Made by a program: the position numbers and the translations under genes. A model generated the notes under the pieces. That model searched no databases and was not told where the DNA came from. It saw nothing but the letters and a program-made list of their open reading frames with translations. Below, one piece after another: positions 59,567-63,231 of a stretch of 63,231 nucleotides of DNA (positions within the stretch are counted from its first letter, which is position 1; each line of letters opens with the position of its first letter). The stretch is from Acidimicrobiia bacterium (GTDB lineage: Bacteria > Actinomycetota > Acidimicrobiia > Spongiisociales > JAHEDJ01), in assembly GCA_029210695.1 (NCBI GenBank), contig JARGFH010000017.1, forward strand, positions 1-63,231, given 5' to 3'.

Positions 59567-59698
59567 CACCCAACCAGGGACAAACCGACCCAAGACGAAC
59601 GCCGACCCTCCCGCCTCGCCGGCCAGCAACAGCCGGCCGCCACTCCCCCCACGAAACCGTGAGGGGAGAACCCGCCCACAACACACCGCACAAACTCG

Positions 59699-59752
59699 CG
59701 TTTCTCCCCCGCGCAGCGGGGGAGATGCCGAGCCTTCGAGGCAGAGGGGGCA
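59699..59752 (+). repeat. Two-hairpin repeat, last copy
   Basis: CTCCCCCGCGCAGCGGGGGA, then GATGCCGAGCCTTCGAGGCA and GAGGGGGCACC. One C/T change against the previous copy falls in the loop side of hairpin 2. Confidence 0.65.
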
Positions 59753-59880
59753 CCGAAGGCAAGGGCCGTTTCTGCGAGTCGGGTAGGATCTAAGCGAAAG
59801 AGCAGCGAGCCGGAGTATCTCCGATCGAGGACGGACCTCGCAGTTCACGCCGACCTCTGTGCGCTCGAGGCCCATGCGAC

Positions 59881-60228
59881 CTACTCGACGTAGATGGTTC
59901 CGTCCCTTTCGACGACGCGGCCGCGCCGAAGCGGCAGCACCAGGGTCAGGGCTTTGAAGGCGGTGCCCAAGCCGGGGATCCTGGCGAAGATGCCCTGCGG
60001 GCCGCGCACCATCCTGCCGGATTCCACGTTGTACTTGGCACCGTGCCAGGGGCAAACCAGACACCCGGCGTCGTCGATGCTCCCGTGGGCGAGGTCGGCG
60101 TAGAGGTGGCGGCATCGGCGACCGACTGCAAACAAAGCATCGGCGTTGCCGACTGCGTAGGGACCGGCGCCCACCACGGTGCCGGGAGGGAGCTCGGAGG
60201 CCATCCCCACTTCCATTTCGTCGGACAT
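59881..60228 (-). CDS. Rieske 2Fe-2S ferredoxin-like protein
   Basis: 115 residues from ATG 60228 (MSDEMEVGMA); the reading from 60279 adds 17 Arg-rich residues. The Rieske ligands are RCRHLYADLAHG and GCLVCPWHGAKYNVESGRM, that is C-x-H and C-x-x-H. The first motif is CRH instead of the usual CTH. The C-terminus LVLPLRRGRVVERDGTIYVE is typical of small ferredoxins feeding ring-hydroxylating oxygenases or nitrite reductase, though no such partner is adjacent. Confidence 0.87.
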   Translation of the reverse strand: MSDEMEVGMASELPPGTVVGAGPYAVGNADALFAVGRRCRHLYADLAHGSIDDAGCLVCPWHGAKYNVESGRMVRGPQGIFARIPGLGTAFKALTLVLPLRRGRVVERDGTIYVE

Positions 60229-60384
60229 GGCTGCGCCTCCTCTGCTGGTTCTTCGTGACACCACGACCCTACCCGGCATCGAGGTAGCCGAAGTCGTCGA
60301 TTCGGATCGAGGCTCCGTTGCGAGTCGAGTGCGATCCGGTCGGCTGCGGGGAATCGGTTCCGGGGACCCGCCGCTCCGCAGCTA

Positions 60385-60912
60385 CTAAATGACCTCGTAT
60401 TCGAGTTGCACCCAGGAATTCTCATACGCGGTTGACCTGACCAGCCGCAGATCGACGTCGGCGTCGAGGTCGCCAAACAGTGGGATGCCTGTCCCGATGA
60501 GGACGGGCAAACGCGTGACGATCATCCGGCGCACGAGACCGGCACGCAAAAAGCTCCGGATGGTTTCGCCTCCATCAACGTAGACATGCTCGATGCCGCG
60601 CCGATCGAGTTCCCCGGCTACGGCCTCCGGCGAGAGTCCCAACGGCTCAACCCGTCCCGGGAATCCCGGAAGAAGTTCGAGCCGGCGATTGGTAAGGACC
60701 AAGACCGGTGTTTCACCGTACGCCCACTCGCCGGTCGTCATCACGAAGTCGAACGTATTGCGGCCCATGACCAGCGCATCGACGGAGGCCATGAAGGCCT
60801 CGAACCCGTAGTCCTCATCGCCCGGGTCGGCCCCGGTCAGCCAGTCGAGTCCACCGTCCTTTCGAGCGATGAACCCGTCGGTGGTGGTCGCGATGAAGAC
60901 GGAAGCACGCAT
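60385..60912 (-). CDS. RibD C-terminal / dihydrofolate-reductase-fold protein
   Basis: 175 residues from ATG 60912 (two codons after another ATG). Fold markers are RASVFIATTTDGFIARKDGG, DALVMGRNTFDFVM, VLVLTNRRLELLPG, VYVDGGETIRSFLRAGLVRR and VLIGTGIPLFGDL. Such YyaP/RibD_C proteins bind NADPH and reduce unknown small substrates; they are not true DHFR. It is monocistronic, 157 bp before the Rieske gene on the same strand. Confidence 0.85.
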   Translation of the reverse strand: MRASVFIATTTDGFIARKDGGLDWLTGADPGDEDYGFEAFMASVDALVMGRNTFDFVMTTGEWAYGETPVLVLTNRRLELLPGFPGRVEPLGLSPEAVAGELDRRGIEHVYVDGGETIRSFLRAGLVRRMIVTRLPVLIGTGIPLFGDLDADVDLRLVRSTAYENSWVQLEYEVI

Positions 60913-61067
60913 CAACAACCGACATTAGCGCCAGACGGGTTGGCTCCATCGACTGCAGATGTCCACCGCCTCAATGCCATCTCTGTCACCCACCCGACAA
61001 TACAGGCAGTTGCGCCGGCTGACGGGGTTCTCACCCATGAAAGGTGCATCTACCAAGGAGGTCCACC

Positions 61068-61994
61068 GTGGCCATCACCTTCGACAAGTTGATCCGACCG
61101 GCCGCCGGAACGGATTACCGGCAACCAACCAGGCACCGCAAGCTCGGGCTCGGCATCGCGGTGCTCGGAGTGGCTCTTGCCACGATCACACTCATCGCCA
61201 ACTTCGTGGCAGGCGACCTGCTCGCACAGGGCGAAGAGGCTTCGGGCATCCTCGCCTGGTCCTTTGGGCTGACCACGCTCGCCTTCGGAACGGTCAAGTT
61301 CGGCGTCGCCATCATCCTGGTCGGCATCGTCGTCCGCCTGTGGCTCCGGGTCGAGTCTGTGGAGGCCGCCCTCCCCGACCTGGTCGGGGCCAACCCATCG
61401 ACCGAGATCCGGGCGGGCGAAGTCGACACTGACTACGGAGTGGCAACCGTCGCCGCCGGTAGCTCCAACCCGCTCCCCATCCACAGGATGGCTCGCACGC
61501 TGTGGGCCCCGATGCTGGCCATGGGGGCTATGGCGGTGATAGCCGGGTTCTTCATCTCGCTGGGATGGGCGAATACCGGGGATACAACCGCCGCTGCCTG
61601 GACGCAAGGCCTCCAGTTCCTCGGCGAGGCATTCCTATTGTCCGGCGTGTCGTTCCTGCTGGCATCGATCCTCGGTACCCTCCGGGACGGTGGCGGTCGC
61701 ATCCAGGAGGGGCTCGGCCTGCCCGTCCTCACCCTCAAGATGCCCATGACAGCCAAGCTCTTCATAGCTCTGATGGCGACCGGGCTGATGCTGGGCATCT
61801 TCCAATTCGTTGCCTACCTGGCGCTGGCAGCCAATGGAACAGACGTCGCGGCCGGCTTCGCCTGGCTCGGCCCGATCCGTGAGCTGAGTCTGGGTCTGTT
61901 GCTATCCGGCATCGTTCTAGCACTGGCGACCATCGGCAATGCACTCGGCTTCCAACTCAATCGCCTGCGCGAGATCGTCGCGGCGGGCAGGTAG
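61068..61994 (+). CDS. Membrane protein of a tandem paralogous pair (long form)
   Basis: 308 residues from GTG 61068, preceded by a perfect AAGGAGGT. About seven helices: LGLGIAVLGVALATITLIAN, GVAIILVGIVVRLWLRV, LWAPMLAMGAMAVIAGFF, SFLLASILGTLRDGGG, LFIALMATGLMLGIFQFVAY, LLLSGIVLALATIGNALGF. The second half (from ~residue 135) aligns with the next gene: W.PML.M..M, GGGR.QE, TLKMP.TA..FI.LMA. The first 130 residues are unique to it. No family recognised. It is followed at 9 bp by its paralogue. Confidence 0.65.
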   Translation: MAITFDKLIRPAAGTDYRQPTRHRKLGLGIAVLGVALATITLIANFVAGDLLAQGEEASGILAWSFGLTTLAFGTVKFGVAIILVGIVVRLWLRVESVEAALPDLVGANPSTEIRAGEVDTDYGVATVAAGSSNPLPIHRMARTLWAPMLAMGAMAVIAGFFISLGWANTGDTTAAAWTQGLQFLGEAFLLSGVSFLLASILGTLRDGGGRIQEGLGLPVLTLKMPMTAKLFIALMATGLMLGIFQFVAYLALAANGTDVAAGFAWLGPIRELSLGLLLSGIVLALATIGNALGFQLNRLREIVAAGR

Positions 61995-62003
61995 GAGAAC
62001 CCC

Positions 62004-62648
62004 ATGACCACCACACTCACGACAACCGAATTCAGAATCGATATCACCGACCGGGCGCTGGGGCGCAACCTGCCCCAGGTAGCCGGCAATCGCTTGTGGC
62101 GACCGATGCTGGTGATGGCCTTGATGGCCTTCCCGGCCGGCGTCATCCTGGCCGTCATTCGCTCCAACGCCATCGCAACAGGAAGCGACGCTTCGACGAT
62201 CGCCTCCCTCGGCCACTTCGGACCGGCCGTGATGTTCACCGGCTTCGCCGCGGTGTTCGCCGCGATTTCGTTTGCGATCGCCCGAATCCTCGGCGAGCTC
62301 AGGGTGGGCGGCGGACGGCTGCAGGAGTCGACCGGCGCTCAGGTCGAAACGTTGAAGATGCCGTCAACGGCCCGAGCATTCATCGGACTGATGGCAATGA
62401 GCATGATGATTCTCCTGGCGGCCATCATCGCCCACTTCGTCATCGGCGCCCGGATCGCTGGTGGGAGCGCATCGGCGCTTGCCACCTCCGAGCAATGGGC
62501 GATCTGGCTAGAAGGCATTCGCAGGTTCGGCGTTGCTCTCTATCTGCTCGCCATTGCCTTCGGATTGTCGACCATCATCCATGTGCTGCGATTCCAGTCG
62601 ATCCGGGTGCGTGAACTGCCACAGGAGGCCCACGCACACCACGGATAG
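62004..62648 (+). CDS. Membrane protein of a tandem paralogous pair (short form)
   Basis: 214 residues. Four helices: LVMALMAFPAGVILAVIRS, AVMFTGFAAVFAAISFAIAR, AFIGLMAMSMMILLAAIIAH, FGVALYLLAIAFGLSTIIHV. GGGRLQESTGAQVETLKMPS matches the equivalent loop of the previous gene. The end HAHHG is His-rich. It looks like a duplication of the second half of its neighbour. The pair probably works as a hetero-oligomer. Unknown family. Confidence 0.65.
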   Translation: MTTTLTTTEFRIDITDRALGRNLPQVAGNRLWRPMLVMALMAFPAGVILAVIRSNAIATGSDASTIASLGHFGPAVMFTGFAAVFAAISFAIARILGELRVGGGRLQESTGAQVETLKMPSTARAFIGLMAMSMMILLAAIIAHFVIGARIAGGSASALATSEQWAIWLEGIRRFGVALYLLAIAFGLSTIIHVLRFQSIRVRELPQEAHAHHG

Positions 62649-62784
62649 CAACCACCGAGAATCCGCAGTCCGTCGAGAGCGGCCGGGCCAGCCGGGGCTC
62701 GGCCGCTCACATTGGCGGCGAATGCTGCAGGTTGTCTACCGTCGTGCCAGAATCCCTCCGACGTCGCGACCCGAGTAGGAGACA

Positions 62785-63159
62785 GTGACCCAACGCATTC
62801 TTGTCATCGACGACGCCCCCGCCACGCTGCGACTCCTCGAGATCGCGCTGGGCCGGGAGGGGTACGAAGTGCTCACCGAGGTCGACGGAGAGTCGGGCCT
62901 GGCCGCCAGCTTCGAGCAGATCCCGGACCTCATCATCCTGGACATCGCTCTGCCCGATCTCGACGGTTGGGAAATCCTCGCACGACTGCGCGACGACGAG
63001 CGGACGACGGAGATTCCGGTACTGATCATGTCGGCGCACGATCACGACGCCATCAGCGGGAGGGCCGACGTCACCAACGCCTCTGCTTTCATCGGCAAAC
63101 CGTTCGCTCCCGCCCACCTTCGCACGCAGGTACGACGTCTGCTCGATCTCGACGCCTAA
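62785..63159 (+). CDS. Single-domain CheY-like response regulator
   Basis: 124 residues, GTG start after AGGAGA. Receiver motifs: LVIDDAPATL, the phospho-Asp in LIILDIALPDLDGWEI, the Thr/Ser in VLIMSAHDHD, and the Lys in FIGKPFAPAHL. There is no output domain, so it may pass phosphate to a partner or act through protein contact. Its TAA stop shares its last A with the next ATG (TAATG), so it is co-translated with the following gene. Confidence 0.88.
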   Translation: MTQRILVIDDAPATLRLLEIALGREGYEVLTEVDGESGLAASFEQIPDLIILDIALPDLDGWEILARLRDDERTTEIPVLIMSAHDHDAISGRADVTNASAFIGKPFAPAHLRTQVRRLLDLDA

Positions 63160-63231
63160 TGGGGGTCTACGGGGCTTCTGCGGTTGTGGGAGTCTTGTGG
63201 CTGAGCCTGCTGGCCGGTGAGCACTGCCGGC
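63159..63231 (+). CDS. Start of a membrane protein gene (partial)
   Basis: The ATG overlaps the regulator stop. The visible 24 codons read MGVYGASAVVGVLWLSLLAG then EHCR, a membrane helix. The gene runs off the window. It could be a sensor partner of the CheY-like protein, but nothing visible identifies it. Confidence 0.45.
   Translation, partial: MGVYGASAVVGVLWLSLLAGEHCR

Larger units (their letters stand above)
59476..59880. other. Gene-free gap with G-rich two-hairpin repeats
   Basis: 405 bp between the MITE and the Rieske gene. It holds two full copies of the two-hairpin repeat (59491-59566, with an internal 28-bp tandem duplication, and 59699-59752) and a first-hairpin fragment at 59642-59668. 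The last ~120 bp (59760-59880) show no feature I can name. ORFs here are repeat-derived. Confidence 0.6.

Overview
The window is 63 kb of high-GC DNA with dense, mostly overlapping genes. Gene content points to an uncultured actinobacterium, possibly an Acidimicrobiia-type lineage: a SepX/GlpR-like division protein beside moeA-moaC-mog and galU, a class E sortase with a partner mini membrane protein, an Eis-type acetyltransferase, an MprA/MprB-like two-component system, a DUF5317 protein, a Thr-rich RlpA protein and many GTG starts. Taxonomy is inferred from gene content only.

Left edge (1-1372): the scarred end of an integrated element. An IS21-like end cuts a MobF-type relaxase/helicase gene. 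What is left of that gene is fused head to head with a tyrosine recombinase lacking its N-terminus. The recombinase abuts the 3' end of tRNA-Ala(CGC), the probable attachment site. Housekeeping block 1 (1.4-9.2 kb): translin, GlpR/SepX, the coupled run plsY-galU-moeA-moaC-mog (minus strand), FmdB, a PPOX protein, a SAF protein and uppP. Signalling and metabolism (9.3-27 kb): two multi-sensor histidine kinases, a ThDP enzyme, Eis, Mrp with a divergent SufR-like regulator, aconitase, an AbiEi/DUF559-like protein, oligoribonuclease, a TlpA-like thioredoxin, sortase E, enoyl-CoA hydratase and DUF5317.

At 27-43 kb lie a tandem pair of membrane HD/HD-GYP proteins preceded by a 29-residue peptide gene, a gamma-glutamyltransferase, a histidine phosphatase, RlpA, an HhH protein, an NCS1 permease, rlmN, a LysM-M23 peptidase, an orphan methyltransferase, infA, YceI, a Cys-repeat lipoprotein and an MprAB-like system. 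At 43-45.6 kb mannosylglycerate synthase is coupled to glycerate 2-kinase, a compatible-solute module. At 45.8-58 kb an eleven-gene co-directional operon (TetR, hydrolase, five LIV-type ABC genes, acyl-CoA ligase, hydrolase, KAS III-like enzyme, acyl-CoA ligase) looks like an uptake, CoA-activation and condensation or cleavage pathway for an unknown carboxylate or ester. It is followed by a probably dead IS, repeats, a Rieske ferredoxin, a RibD-like reductase, two tandem paralogous membrane proteins and a CheY-like receiver.

The most unusual layer is non-coding. Four families of small dispersed elements share the intergenic gaps: (1) a 48-bp palindrome with TTTTCGCGCGG arms, four copies of identical length; (2) a two-hairpin, G-rich element clustered at 7.3-7.8 and 59.5-59.8 kb whose stems change by compensation; (3) short heptad tracts (CCYAGWA)n sitting at gene ends; (4) a 103-bp MITE in two identical, inverted copies, each in a CTAG site next to heptad sequence.
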